Part shown: positions 43,297 to 51,505 of the stretch, in pieces
How the letters are laid out: each line of letters starts with the position of its first letter
Position numbering within the stretch: position 1 is the first letter of the stretch
Origin: an uncultured Oscillospiraceae bacterium
Lineage (GTDB): Bacteria; Bacillota; Clostridia; Oscillospirales; Acutalibacteraceae
Assembly (NCBI GenBank): GCA_948471095.1
Contig: CAOKRG010000007.1
Location: 1-64,000, forward strand
Length of the DNA: 64,000 bases
Direction: 5' to 3'
The notes under the pieces: generated by a model
Told to the model about the DNA's origin: nothing
Seen by the model: the letters and a program-made list of their open reading frames with translations, nothing else
Database searches by the model: none
Made by a program: the position numbers and the translations under genes

Positions 43297-44226
43297 ATGT
43301 CGTTTTTTCAAAGAAAAAGCACCTACACCGATCCGGAGGGCCGGGTGGTCAAAAGGGGGATTCCCAAATTTGTCCCCGTCCTTGCGGTCGTGATTGTGGC
43401 GCTGGTTTTCGCCTCCTCCTGCTTCACGGTGGTCAGCGCCGGACACACGGGAGTGGTTTCCACCTTTGGCAAGGTCAGTGAAAACGTGCTGCAAGAGGGC
43501 TTCCACATAAAGCTGCCCTGGCAGAAGGTCACGAAGATGGACAACCGCATTGTCAAGCTGGAGGTTTCCACCGAGGCTTTCAGCTCCGACCTGCAGACCG
43601 TAAACGTGAACCTGGCCGTGAACTACCGGGTGGACACCAGCAAGTCCTATTCCATTGTGAAAAACGTGGGAACCAACTACGAGAGCGTGCTCATGACCCC
43701 GGCGGTCAACGAGGTAATGAAGTCCATTATGGCACAGTATACGGCGGAGCAGAGCATCACCAACCGCAACATGATCTCCACCGCCCTGCTGGACGAGCTC
43801 AATGAGAAGCTGGCCGACAGCGGCATCTTCGTCTCGGACATTAACATCATCGATTTTGATTTCAGCGACGTGTACGTGGCCGCCATCGAGGCCAAGCAGG
43901 TGGCGGAACAGGAGAAGCTGCGGGCCAAGATCGAGCAGGACCAGCTGACCATGGAAAAGGAGGCGGAGGCCTCCCGCCGGGTTATTGACGCGGAAGCCGC
44001 CGCCGAGGTGGCCCGCATCGAGGCCGAGGCCGCCGCCTACGCGGGGGAAAAGGAGGCTGTGGCCAACGAGAAGATCGCGGCCTCCATCACGCAGCCCCTG
44101 ATCGATTACTACAAAATCCAGCAGTGGGACGGCAAGCTGCCCACCGTAACGGGAGCCGACACCATTATCCGGATGGAGGACGGCCCCCAGTCCAGCGCCG
44201 CGCCGTCCTCCCCGGCCGGTGAGTGA
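43297..44226 (+). CDS. SPFH/prohibitin family membrane protein
   Basis: The protein has 309 residues. One membrane segment is at about residues 24-46 (FVPVLAVVIVALVFASSCFTVVSA), followed by the SPFH domain (GHTGVVSTFGKVSENVLQEGFHIKLPWQKVTKMDNRIVKLEV) and then a long Ala/Glu-rich coiled coil (KQVAEQEKLRAKIEQDQLTMEKEAEASRRV and following). Members form large ring assemblies on the cytoplasmic membrane, often guarding membrane proteases such as FtsH. The GGAAAGGAG site precedes its ATG. Confidence 0.88.
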   Translation: MSFFQRKSTYTDPEGRVVKRGIPKFVPVLAVVIVALVFASSCFTVVSAGHTGVVSTFGKVSENVLQEGFHIKLPWQKVTKMDNRIVKLEVSTEAFSSDLQTVNVNLAVNYRVDTSKSYSIVKNVGTNYESVLMTPAVNEVMKSIMAQYTAEQSITNRNMISTALLDELNEKLADSGIFVSDINIIDFDFSDVYVAAIEAKQVAEQEKLRAKIEQDQLTMEKEAEASRRVIDAEAAAEVARIEAEAAAYAGEKEAVANEKIAASITQPLIDYYKIQQWDGKLPTVTGADTIIRMEDGPQSSAAPSSPAGE

Positions 44227-44239
44227 AGGGAGTGACGCC

Positions 44240-44812
44240 ATGCGCCGGGACGCGTTTACGGGCGGAGTGGACCCGGGAGGGCTCTGGGTCCAGAACGATG
44301 TCCGGATTTTGATCTGTTACATTTTGGCCAGCGTGCAGGCGCCTTTGGCTCAGGAGGACCTATGCCGCATTGTGCAGGGCAAGGGGCTGGCCAATTATTT
44401 TGAAACCGGCGACGCTCTGGCCGCTCTGGAAAGGTTGGGCCATGTGCGCCGGGAGGGCGAGGGCTACACCGTGACCGAGACCGGCCGGGAGATTGCCGCC
44501 CGGCTGGACGCGGAACTGCCGGTGGCCGTGCGGGACAAGGCCCTGGAAGCGGCCTTGTCCCTGTTGGCCGAGGCCCAGGCCCGCCGGGAGCACAAGGTGG
44601 AGGTGGAAGACCTGCCCAACGGCTGCCAGACCACCTGCCGGATTGGCGGCGGCGGGGGCACGGACCTGCTGCGGGTGAGCCTGTACGTGCCGGACCGGGC
44701 CCAGGCCCAGCTGGTGGAGGAGCGCTTTTACCAGAACCCTGACCGGATCTACCGGCTGGTGCTGGCCGCGCTGACCGGCGACCTGGATTATGCGGAAGAG
44801 CTGCTGCGGTAA
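44240..44812 (+). CDS. DUF4364 family protein, winged-helix-like
   Basis: The protein has 190 residues from the ATG at 44240; an upstream in-frame GTG at 44219 would overlap the SPFH gene, but GAAGGGAG before the ATG favours the shorter form. The first about 80 residues look like a winged helix (DVRILICYILASVQAPLAQEDLCRIVQ, then AALERLGHVRREGEGYTVTETGREIA). The second half has beta-strand pattern. The family is widespread in clostridia and thought to be regulatory, but no target is known. Confidence 0.85.
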   Translation: MRRDAFTGGVDPGGLWVQNDVRILICYILASVQAPLAQEDLCRIVQGKGLANYFETGDALAALERLGHVRREGEGYTVTETGREIAARLDAELPVAVRDKALEAALSLLAEAQARREHKVEVEDLPNGCQTTCRIGGGGGTDLLRVSLYVPDRAQAQLVEERFYQNPDRIYRLVLAALTGDLDYAEELLR

Positions 44813-44860
44813 AAAGCGGGAGGCACAGAGGGCGCGGCCAAGCGCCTCCAAACAAAGAAC

Positions 44861-44894
44861 GGCGCGGTCCGGGGGCAATACCCTGGACCGCGCC
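44861..44894 (+). terminator. Stem-loop after the DUF4364 gene
   Basis: GGCGCGGTCC (44861-44870) pairs perfectly with GGACCGCGCC (44885-44894), followed by a GT-rich tail. It lies 48 bp after the stop. Confidence 0.6.
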
Positions 44895-44929
44895 GCTGTT
44901 GTTCATTTGGGGGGTAAAGAACAGTTTGG

Positions 44930-45150
44930 AGAGTTTTACGGAGTGGAGTCTCGCCTACCGGCTCGGTCGGTTCGCGGCATAGTCTTCTGTACTTGGCAGG
45001 CCAAGTACCCGGCAGAAGCTCACCCTCCGGCGGCTTAGGGACTCCGTCCCTAAGAACCCTGCCACCTTTGAAAAGGGCGATAATCGCCACTGGCGATTGT
45101 CCAGCGCCGACCGAGACGGCAGTCGAGAATGACGAAACTTTTAATGTTGC
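44930..45150. repeat. Mosaic palindromic repeat, GAGTCTCGCC type
   Basis: It contains GAGTCTCGCCTACCGGCTCGG, the interior hairpin GTACTTGGCAGGCCAAGTAC near 44988, CTCCGGCGGCTTAGGG, then GGGACTCCGTCCC, an inverted partner CGCCGACCGAGACGGCAGTC near 45106 and the hairpin ATCGCCACTGGCGAT near 45085. The same modules occur at 36070-36130 and 23900-23970 with different interior hairpins. Confidence 0.7.
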
Positions 45151-45164
45151 GCTTAAGAGGCTCT

Positions 45165-45340
45165 CTTAAATTTGTTACACTGACAGCTAAAAGTAGGCAA
45201 TATTCGCGGTCCAGGAGCTTACAACATTCGCTTCGCGAAGTTGGCACCTGGTGGGGTTTTTAGGGGCAACGCCCCTAAGCCGCCGGAGGCCATTCACTAC
45301 ACAAAGGGCCGTAGGCCTCATAGGGACGCAGTCCCGACTC
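45165..45340. repeat. Mosaic palindromic repeat, CCAGGAGCTTAC type
   Basis: The left end ACTGACAGCTAAAAGTAGGC and GCAATATTCGCGGTC is the family terminus, then CCAGGAGCTTACAACATTCGC, TTCGCGAAGTTGGCACC, TGGTGGGGTTTTTAGGGGC, CCTAAGCCGCCGGAGGCC, AAGGGCCGTAGGCCTC and GGGACGCAGTCCC. Inverted relative to 35990-36275, which has the same two ends with an extra middle block. Confidence 0.75.
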
Positions 45341-45344
45341 AAGC

Positions 45345-46334
45345 TTACCTCTCTCCTCGGGCCGATTGGTAAATATCCAGCATCAGCTCCACCGTGTCCC
45401 GCACTCCGGCAATATCATTGAGGAAGGGCTCCCCTGTCTCCAAAGAGCGGTAGAAGGCCTGGATGCACCGCCCGTGGCTGCTGCCCCAGTAGGCCTTGCC
45501 CGCCACGGCGTTTTCCTGGGCGAAGTCCCGGCGCTCCTTCCGGCCGTCCGGATGGGTTACGGTGACTTCCTCCCCCTCGATGCGCAGGGCCCCGTCCCGG
45601 CAGGCCAGCTCTAAGAGAATGGGGGCGTCGGCGGCATGGGCAGTGGTGGCGTAAAAGACCCCGCTGCCCGCCTCAAAACGGATGTAGGCCGCCAAAGTGT
45701 CCTCTACCTCGATAACTCCGGGCAGGTGGAAGTTGGCCAGCATGGCCTGGGCCGAGGAGGCCGGACCCATGAAGCGCACCATCAGGTCCAGGGTGTGGAT
45801 GGCCTGGTTGATCAAGGCCCCGCCGCCCTCAGTGGCCAGAGCCCCCCGCCAGCCGCTCTCCGTGTAATAGGGGGACTCCCGCCGCCAGGTGACGAAGGCC
45901 CGGGCCCCCAGAATGGGCCCCAGAGCGCCTCCCTCCAGCAGCTCCCGCGCATAGGCCGCGCTGGGGTTGAAACGGTTTTGAAAGCAGACTCCCACCGGGC
46001 CGGGGAGGGCCTGGAATTCCTGCCATTGGGCCCGGCTAATCACCGGGGGCTTCTCCGTAAACACGGCGATGCCCCGGCTGGCCGCCGCCTGGGCCATGGG
46101 GAGGTGGAGGAAATGGGGGGTGCAGATGTGCAGCACGTCAAGGGCTTCCTGGTCCAGCAGGGCGTCCAGGGAGGCATAGGCCCGGCCTCCGTACTGGCCG
46201 GCCAGGGCTTGGGCCCGCTCAGGCTTCACATCGGCATAAGCGGCCAGCTGGACGTTCTCCATTTGGGAAAGCGCCCGGGCGTGGACCTGGGCGATGCCGC
46301 CGCAGCCCACAATGGCGGAACGAAAACGGTTCAT
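45345..46334 (-). CDS. Gfo/Idh/MocA family sugar oxidoreductase
   Basis: The protein has 329 residues. The N-terminal Rossmann fold has AIVGCGGIAQVHARAL; the motif FTEKPPVIS corresponds to the conserved E-K-P of this family, which carries the lysine near the cofactor. GGALINQAIHTLDLMVRFMG includes the conserved substrate-side H-x-x-D pattern. It uses NAD(P) to oxidise a sugar or polyol; the substrate is unknown. The start has AAAGGAG. It is downstream of, and probably co-transcribed with, the isomerase-like gene at 46409. Confidence 0.9.
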   Translation of the reverse strand: MNRFRSAIVGCGGIAQVHARALSQMENVQLAAYADVKPERAQALAGQYGGRAYASLDALLDQEALDVLHICTPHFLHLPMAQAAASRGIAVFTEKPPVISRAQWQEFQALPGPVGVCFQNRFNPSAAYARELLEGGALGPILGARAFVTWRRESPYYTESGWRGALATEGGGALINQAIHTLDLMVRFMGPASSAQAMLANFHLPGVIEVEDTLAAYIRFEAGSGVFYATTAHAADAPILLELACRDGALRIEGEEVTVTHPDGRKERRDFAQENAVAGKAYWGSSHGRCIQAFYRSLETGEPFLNDIAGVRDTVELMLDIYQSARGER

Positions 46335-46408
46335 GGATGTATTCTCCTTTCAGCTTCGGCAGGGCAGTGGGGACTGGTTTGAACCCGCCTTTCACAGCGG
46401 CGCTGGCG

Positions 46409-47263
46409 CTACCCCGCTTCTGGGATGGTGGACAGAATATCCCGCAGGGCGGTTAGGGCGGTGTGCCAGGCGGTTTTGCCGTCCATGGCGGCGCGCTTTT
46501 GGGGGTCCCGCTCCAAAGCGGCCAGGCCCGCGAAGTCCACCAGGTGGGGCTCCAGGGAGAGGAAGCCCTCCCAGCCTGCCGCCGCCAGGTCCGCCAAAAT
46601 GTCCTGGACGCGGCCCTCGCCCCGGCCCGCCGGGACGATTTTTTTCTCCCCGTCCGCGTCCTTAATGTGAATATACTGAATATACGGCCTCATCTTTTGG
46701 TAGGCCTCCCAGGTGGGCTGGCCTACCTCTAGGAAATTGGCGAAGTCGAACACCGCCCGGAAACGGGGGCCGCCCAGGGCCTCCATCAGGTCCAGGCAAC
46801 GGGGGGCCGTGTCGCCATAGATGCCCTTCTCGTTCTCGTGCAGCAGGACCGCGTCCCAGCGCCCGGCCTCTTCCAGCAGGGCGGAGAGCCGCTCCAGTAC
46901 CTGTGAGCGGCATTCTTCCGGCCTGCGGCCCTGGGGCGGATAAAAGCTGAACATGCGCAGGTAAGGCGCGCCCAGCTCCTTCTGGACTTCCAGACAGCGC
47001 TTCAGCCGCTCCATGTGGGGCTGAAAGGGCTCGTCCAGGGGAATTTTTCCAATGGGGGACCCGATGGAGGATACCCGCACGCCGGCGGCCAGCAGCTTCT
47101 CCCGGACCTCCCGGCGCTTCTGGGGCGTAAAGTCCGACACATTGACCCCGTCCGCGGCCCGGAGCTCCACCCATTCCACGCCGAATTCCGCCAAAGCCTC
47201 CAACTGCCGGTCCAAGGATGGGTCGATCTCGTCCGCAAAACCGGAAATGAACCATTTACTCAT
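46409..47263 (-). CDS. Sugar phosphate isomerase/epimerase, xylose isomerase-like barrel
   Basis: The protein has 284 residues forming one TIM barrel (AP endonuclease 2 fold). FISGFADEIDPSLDRQLEALAEFGVEWVELR is a typical start; ENEKGIYGDTAPRCLDLMEAL and FDFANFLEVGQPTWEAY carry the metal-binding Glu and Asp; YIHIKDADGEKKIVPAGRGEG carries the His and later residues. The enzyme probably interconverts a keto and aldo sugar or inosose. It pairs with the oxidoreductase at 45345 in a common two-gene catabolic arrangement. The start has GAGGAGG upstream. Confidence 0.88.
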   Translation of the reverse strand: MSKWFISGFADEIDPSLDRQLEALAEFGVEWVELRAADGVNVSDFTPQKRREVREKLLAAGVRVSSIGSPIGKIPLDEPFQPHMERLKRCLEVQKELGAPYLRMFSFYPPQGRRPEECRSQVLERLSALLEEAGRWDAVLLHENEKGIYGDTAPRCLDLMEALGGPRFRAVFDFANFLEVGQPTWEAYQKMRPYIQYIHIKDADGEKKIVPAGRGEGRVQDILADLAAAGWEGFLSLEPHLVDFAGLAALERDPQKRAAMDGKTAWHTALTALRDILSTIPEAG

Positions 47264-47537
47264 AATCTTAGCCTCCTCTCTGGCAACATTATAGCAAACT
47301 GCCCGAAAAAGTCAAGCGGCTAAGCTTATGCAGGAAGAAAATTGTGTATAGGAAAAATGAAAAGGCTCCTAGGAATTGCCCTAGAAGCCCTTATTAACGA
47401 TGGAATTTAAACTGTCTCTTTGAAATCATTCATAGCCCATTGGACTTGTTTCCTTTTCCGGCACATCGTTACCGTCTCGCCAGTCCGCCTTCAAAACCCT
47501 CTTGGGCAAGCTTTAATAAGCCACATAAATAGCGGTG

Positions 47538-47711
47538 CTACAACAGATCCGCGCCTGTTTGATCCAATAGCTTACGAAATTTCTTCAGATCAGCGACCTT
47601 CCTTTCTGTTGTGCCTCGTTTTGACGCAAACTTGAGAACGGATGGTACCATCTATATGAAGATGCGGGTCTGAGCCCGCCGGTCTATTGGAAGCGTTTCA
47701 ATTGTGTCCAT
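47538..47711 (-). pseudogene. Possible decayed small reading frame with in-frame stop
   Basis: From an ATG at 47711 the minus strand reads MDTIETLPIDRRAQTRIFI, then a TAG, then continues in the same frame with MVPSVLKFASKRGTTER and KVADLKKFRKLLDQTGADLL before a second stop. The second part has the amphipathic look of a real protein. It could be the remnant of a transposase or other mobile gene; I do not recognise it. Confidence 0.35.
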
Positions 47712-47719
47712 GGGACTCA

Positions 47720-48315
47720 CCCGCCTTTCCGACTTTGTTTTTCGAACCTACGCGAGTCATCTGCCGAATATTTCCACGATCTCACTTTCCCGTTTTTTAT
47801 TTGTCCGCTACTCTTTCCGCTCCCTCGAGCGTTGAAATTTCACTGCGATTTACTCGCTTTTTCAATGGAAAGTTTCCTGCCGTGGCTTTTCGGCCTCTCG
47901 TAAATTCTCCCCACCGTTTTCATCCCGGCTGTCCGGTCCGTACTTTTGGAAAGTTCCTGCTCCTTTGGACGTTTCTCTTCCGCCCTCCGGCTCTTCCCAC
48001 CGGTTTCCGGCCTACCGCTTACTTCCGGCCCCGCGTTCTCGTTCGATTCTGTCTTCTCAGGATTTTTTGTCTGTTCTCTCCTGCTATGTCTGTATTATAC
48101 ACGGCTTGTTCTGGTTTGTCAATAGGTTTTTTGAAAAAAATTGAATTTTTTTCTACAAAATTTCCAGCTCCCCTTTTTCCTGGACTTTCCGGGCTTTTTT
48201 CTGCTTTTTTCGGGCAAAATGAAAAATAGGCGCAATCAGATATTGACTTTCCACCTGGTTTTCGGTACAATAGGGGAGGAACAGGACGGCAGCGTCCGCC
48301 CGACCTTGTGGAAAG
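47720..48315. other. Gene-free AT-rich region
   Basis: No supported coding region. The composition differs from the flanks, with many TTCC and TTTCG tracts and a T-rich stretch (48118-48200). It may be decayed foreign DNA together with the upstream control region of the DUF1292 gene. Confidence 0.4.
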
Positions 48316-48329
48316 GAGCGATCAGAGCA

Positions 48330-48626
48330 TTGGACAACGGTTTTGAGGCCGACCTGATCACCCTCATCGATGACGAGGGCCAGGAGCATGAATTCGAGAT
48401 CATTGATGAATTGGACAACGACGACGGTCACTTTATGGCCTTGGTGCCCACCCAGCCGGACCCGGAAGACGCCTCCGCCGAGGCGGAGACCTACTACATT
48501 TTCGAAGTGGTGGACGAGGACGGCGAGGAGCAGCTCCAGGAGGTGGAGGACGACGCCCTTCTGGACGAGTTGGCCGATATCTTCGAGAGCCGCTTTAACG
48601 AGGCTTTTTACGATGGGGCTGAGTAG
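48330..48626 (+). CDS. DUF1292 family protein (YrzB-like)
   Basis: The protein has 98 residues from a TTG start at 48330, preceded by GAAAGGAG. It is very acidic, with the family pattern LITLIDDEGQEHEFEIIDELDNDDGHFMALVP, then YYIFEVVDEDGEEQLQEVEDDALLDELADIFESRF. Small cytosolic proteins of this family are usually found near alaS-yrzL-ruvX in Firmicutes; that context is absent here. The role is unknown. A probable 6S RNA follows directly. Confidence 0.85.
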   Translation: MDNGFEADLITLIDDEGQEHEFEIIDELDNDDGHFMALVPTQPDPEDASAEAETYYIFEVVDEDGEEQLQEVEDDALLDELADIFESRFNEAFYDGAE

Positions 48627-48647
48627 GCCCGCTTTTGTCTAAAAAAG

Positions 48648-48865
48648 AGGAACCGTCTGCCCGATTCGCGGACTGTGCACATATAACCCTACACTCATCA
48701 AATTGGGAGCCCCCCTCCGCCTGCGGATTGCAGACCTCCCGGCCCGGCGCGCTTTGCGCGGCCTGGTTGGACGAAGGGAGCGTGAACCATGCGGGAGGGC
48801 ACCCACCTGTCTTTTCTGTAGGCAGGTTATTGAGCTGCACATTACGGTCGGGCGGGCTAACTGAA
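48648..48865 (+). ncRNA. ssrS: Probable 6S RNA (SsrS)
   Basis: 6S RNA binds the housekeeping RNA polymerase holoenzyme by imitating an open promoter. The ends pair (GTCTGCCCGA near 48656 with TCGGGCGGGC near 48848), giving a long closed rod of about 200 nt with a central region. The 3' side carries CCCACCTGTCTTTTCTG, close to the pRNA template of Bacillus subtilis 6S-1 (CCACCTAGTTTTGACC). The strong terminator at 48871-48911 ends the transcript. There is no coding frame of merit. Exact ends are estimates. Confidence 0.6.
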
Positions 48866-48870
48866 CATTC

Positions 48871-48911
48871 AGCCGCCGGAGGCGCTATGCCCCGGCGGCT
48901 TTTCTGTTTTT
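48871..48911 (+). terminator. Terminator after the probable 6S RNA
   Basis: AGCCGCCGG (48871-48879) pairs with CCGGCGGCT (48892-48900), followed by TTTCTGTTTTT. Confidence 0.8.
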
Positions 48912-49049
48912 GGGATGGGGGAGAGGGGGGCGCCCGCGCGCCTCTCTTGGCCCGAGGCCGCAGCGCTTTGCGCCAAAAAGCCAGCCGTCCGGTTCAACCC
49001 CGAACGGCTGGCAATGTTTTATTGTTTTAGCTATGGCTGTATTAGCCCG

Positions 49050-49240
49050 CCAATAAGCAACGGGGATGCTTTGGTCGGGACTTATGACGTTGGCTTCGCC
49101 AAGTCGTCCCGAAGGGGGCCTACGGCCCTTTAAAAGAGTTGTTTGGCCTCCGGCGGCTTAAGGCTCCGCCTTAAGAATCCGCAAGGGGCCTAACGCCCCT
49201 TGACCGCGTATATTGCTTACTTAGGGCTGTCGGGGTAATT
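49050..49240. repeat. Mosaic palindromic repeat
   Basis: It contains TTGGCTTCGCCAAG, GGGGGCCTACGGCCC, GGCCTCCGGCGGCTTAAGG, GGCTCCGCCTTAAG, GCAAGGGGCCTAACGCCCC, then TTGACCGCGTATATTGC and the inverted terminus ending CTGTCGGGGTAAT. The stretch 49181-49211 is identical to 34252-34282. Confidence 0.75.
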
Positions 49241-49255
49241 CTTTGTGGGCCCCGC

Positions 49256-50167
49256 TCAAGCGCCTGGACTAGCTAATTTGGCGAACAGGTCCGTAAACAG
49301 CGCGTCCCGGTTGATGTGGTACACATAGCGCATTAGGGGCGCGTCCGGACGCAGGGTGTAGTGGTTGTCATAGGCGGGCAGCGGGGTATGCTCCAGGCGG
49401 GACAGCATGAACCGGTCCCCCTGGTTCAGCAGCCAGGCCACCGCCGTCACGTCCCAGACCGCCCGTGTCCAGGCCGTGCCTTTGGCATAGCTCTCGGCGG
49501 CGGCAATGGTGTTCTCCGCCAGGTAGTCCGCCAGAGGATTTTTCTCCTTCAGCCAATATTCCAGCTCCGGCCGGGAGGTGGTGAACCCGTCTACCACTCC
49601 GTAGCAGGGCAGCTGCACAAAGGGGACCCCGCTGCCCATCACCACCCGGGCGGCGGCAATGTCCTGCATCATGTTGAACTCCTGGGTATCGCTCCAGTGC
49701 AGGGCGTGACCGCCCAGCCAGACCACCACGGTGTTTTCCACCATCTTGGGCTCTAGGAGGATGGCGGAGGCCACGTTGGTAATGGCTCCAATGGCTACCA
49801 CATAGAGGGGTTTTTCCGGGGAATACTCCCGGGCCCGCCGGGCCAGGTCCTCCGCCGCGGGGGAGCAGACCGGGGTGCGCTCATCCGGCAGATACCGGGC
49901 CGAGCCCTTAAAAACGGGAAGCTCCTCGCTCAGCAGCCTGAGGACCTTGAAAATCTCCTCATAGCTTTTCAGCATGCCGTCCTCGGGGCCGGTGGAGTTC
50001 TCATTGAAAAAGGGCGCGGCGTAAATGGCCTGGGGATGCAGAAGGTCTTTGGAGCGCATCATATAGGCCAGAGCGAACTGGTCGTCGATCTCGTTATAGG
50101 TGTCCGTGTCCAGCACCACGTCCACCGGGCCTTGCGGTACGCTGAGGTTATGCAGCCGCTTATTCAA
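49256..50167 (-). CDS. Inosine/uridine-preferring nucleoside hydrolase
   Basis: The protein has 303 residues. The calcium-binding signature VVLDTDTYNEIDDQFALAYMM is the DTDxxxDD motif of ribonucleoside hydrolases, which cut the N-glycosidic bond of nucleosides. VVWLGGHALHW and the region VAWLLNQGDRFMLSRLEH fit the remainder of the fold. The start is TTG at 50167, overlapping the stop of the oxidoreductase gene by 8 bp, so translation is coupled. In this company the substrate might be a nucleoside-like glycoside rather than a normal nucleoside. Confidence 0.88.
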   Translation of the reverse strand: MNKRLHNLSVPQGPVDVVLDTDTYNEIDDQFALAYMMRSKDLLHPQAIYAAPFFNENSTGPEDGMLKSYEEIFKVLRLLSEELPVFKGSARYLPDERTPVCSPAAEDLARRAREYSPEKPLYVVAIGAITNVASAILLEPKMVENTVVVWLGGHALHWSDTQEFNMMQDIAAARVVMGSGVPFVQLPCYGVVDGFTTSRPELEYWLKEKNPLADYLAENTIAAAESYAKGTAWTRAVWDVTAVAWLLNQGDRFMLSRLEHTPLPAYDNHYTLRPDAPLMRYVYHINRDALFTDLFAKLASPGA

Positions 50168-51281
50168 AGTCTACCACGATTCCCTTCTCATCGGACTCCA
50201 GCGCGGCCTCCATCAGCCGCAGGATGCGCAGGGCCTCCTCGTTCTTCACGATCTGCTCCGCCTCGCCGTTGATCACGTCGCATAGGTTGGAGTACAGGGC
50301 GTTGCGGTCATATTGGATGTCCGGCAGGGGCAGGTCGTCCATGGTGTCCTCGTTCCGGGGGGCCATGGTCTTGGAGAGGCCCTCGCCCATCAAGATGGGG
50401 GTGGCGTCCTTGTCCTCCCAGCTGCGCAGCAGCACCATGTGGCCCAGATCCTGGAAGTCGTTGATGGTCGCGGTGCCCTTGGTGCCGGCCATGTACCAGT
50501 GGGGCAGGTTGATGAAGTTGCAGGTGCCCACCTCCACCGTGGCGGTGACGCCGTTTTCAAAGGTCATGTTCATGATGAAGCCGTCGTCCACCTCGTCGTT
50601 GGTGACGTGGGTCATTTTGGCATAGACCTTCTTGATCTTGCCGGGGATCATCATCACCATCCGGTCCAGCAGGTGCACGCCCCAGTCGAACATCATGCCG
50701 CCGCCCATGGCCTTGATGCCCCGCCAGTCGCCGGGAATGCCCCGGGAGCCGTGGTAGCGGGACTCGATGTGGAACACCTCGCCCAGGGTCTTCTCCTCAT
50801 AGAGCTTCTTCATGATCAGGTAGTCCTTGTCCCAGCGGCGGTTCTGCCGGGGATAGAACACCTTGCCGGTCTCCTTGGCAACCTCCAGCACGTCCACCAG
50901 GTCCTGGCTGTTCATCATCACGGGCTTTTCGCACAGCACATGCTTGCCCGCCCGCATGGCGCGGATGGCCAGGTCCTTGTGGCTGTCGTTGGGGGTGGCC
51001 ACCAGCACCACGTCCACCTGGGGGTCGTCCAGAATCTCCTCAAAGCTGCCATAGGTGTGGAAGCCCTGCTTGCGGGCCCACTCCTGGCGCTCCTCCTTCA
51101 CGTCGAAGGTGCCGGAAAGCGTCATTTTTGTCTTCAAGTCGGTGTCGCCCGGGGCCAGCTCCCGGCCCTTGGAGCCGTCGGTCATCCACAGAGCCTGTCC
51201 GCTGCCCGTAGCGATTGCAACCGCGTGTCCGCCGCCCATGCCGCCGCAGCCCACCACAGCAACATTGATAATCTTTGCCAT
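50160..51281 (-). CDS. Gfo/Idh/MocA family oxidoreductase
   Basis: The protein has 373 residues from the ATG at 51281 with GGAGG upstream. The Rossmann motif is VAVVGCGGMGGGHAVAI. The conserved CEKPVMM segment carries the family lysine, and GGGMMFDWGVHLLDRMVMM supplies the D-x-x-x-H-x-x-D catalytic neighbourhood. NAD(P)-dependent sugar or inositol-type oxidation is likely. It is coupled to the nucleoside hydrolase gene, which hints at a pathway that cleaves a glycoside and oxidises the released sugar. Confidence 0.9.
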   Translation of the reverse strand: MAKIINVAVVGCGGMGGGHAVAIATGSGQALWMTDGSKGRELAPGDTDLKTKMTLSGTFDVKEERQEWARKQGFHTYGSFEEILDDPQVDVVLVATPNDSHKDLAIRAMRAGKHVLCEKPVMMNSQDLVDVLEVAKETGKVFYPRQNRRWDKDYLIMKKLYEEKTLGEVFHIESRYHGSRGIPGDWRGIKAMGGGMMFDWGVHLLDRMVMMIPGKIKKVYAKMTHVTNDEVDDGFIMNMTFENGVTATVEVGTCNFINLPHWYMAGTKGTATINDFQDLGHMVLLRSWEDKDATPILMGEGLSKTMAPRNEDTMDDLPLPDIQYDRNALYSNLCDVINGEAEQIVKNEEALRILRLMEAALESDEKGIVVDFE

Positions 51282-51505
51282 CTTGTTTCCTCCATATTTG
51301 TTTATTTTTGTCCTAGGGCTCCTCCTGTTTGAGGGAACCCGCGAATAGTCTATACATAACAAATTGTAACATCTTTTTATGAAATATGCAAGGGGGAAAG
51401 CGGGAGTTTTTTTACGGGAGGAGACGGCCGGTGTTTGCCGCCCTATTTTTTTCCGCGCCGCCTTTTTATGGCCGCCTCCGGCGGCTTAAGAATCTTCAAA
51501 GACTT

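Noticed and set aside
47687-48229. 180-residue plus-strand frame rich in Phe, Pro and Ser
   Set aside because: Low-complexity translation of T- and C-rich DNA with no ribosome binding site; kept as non-coding.
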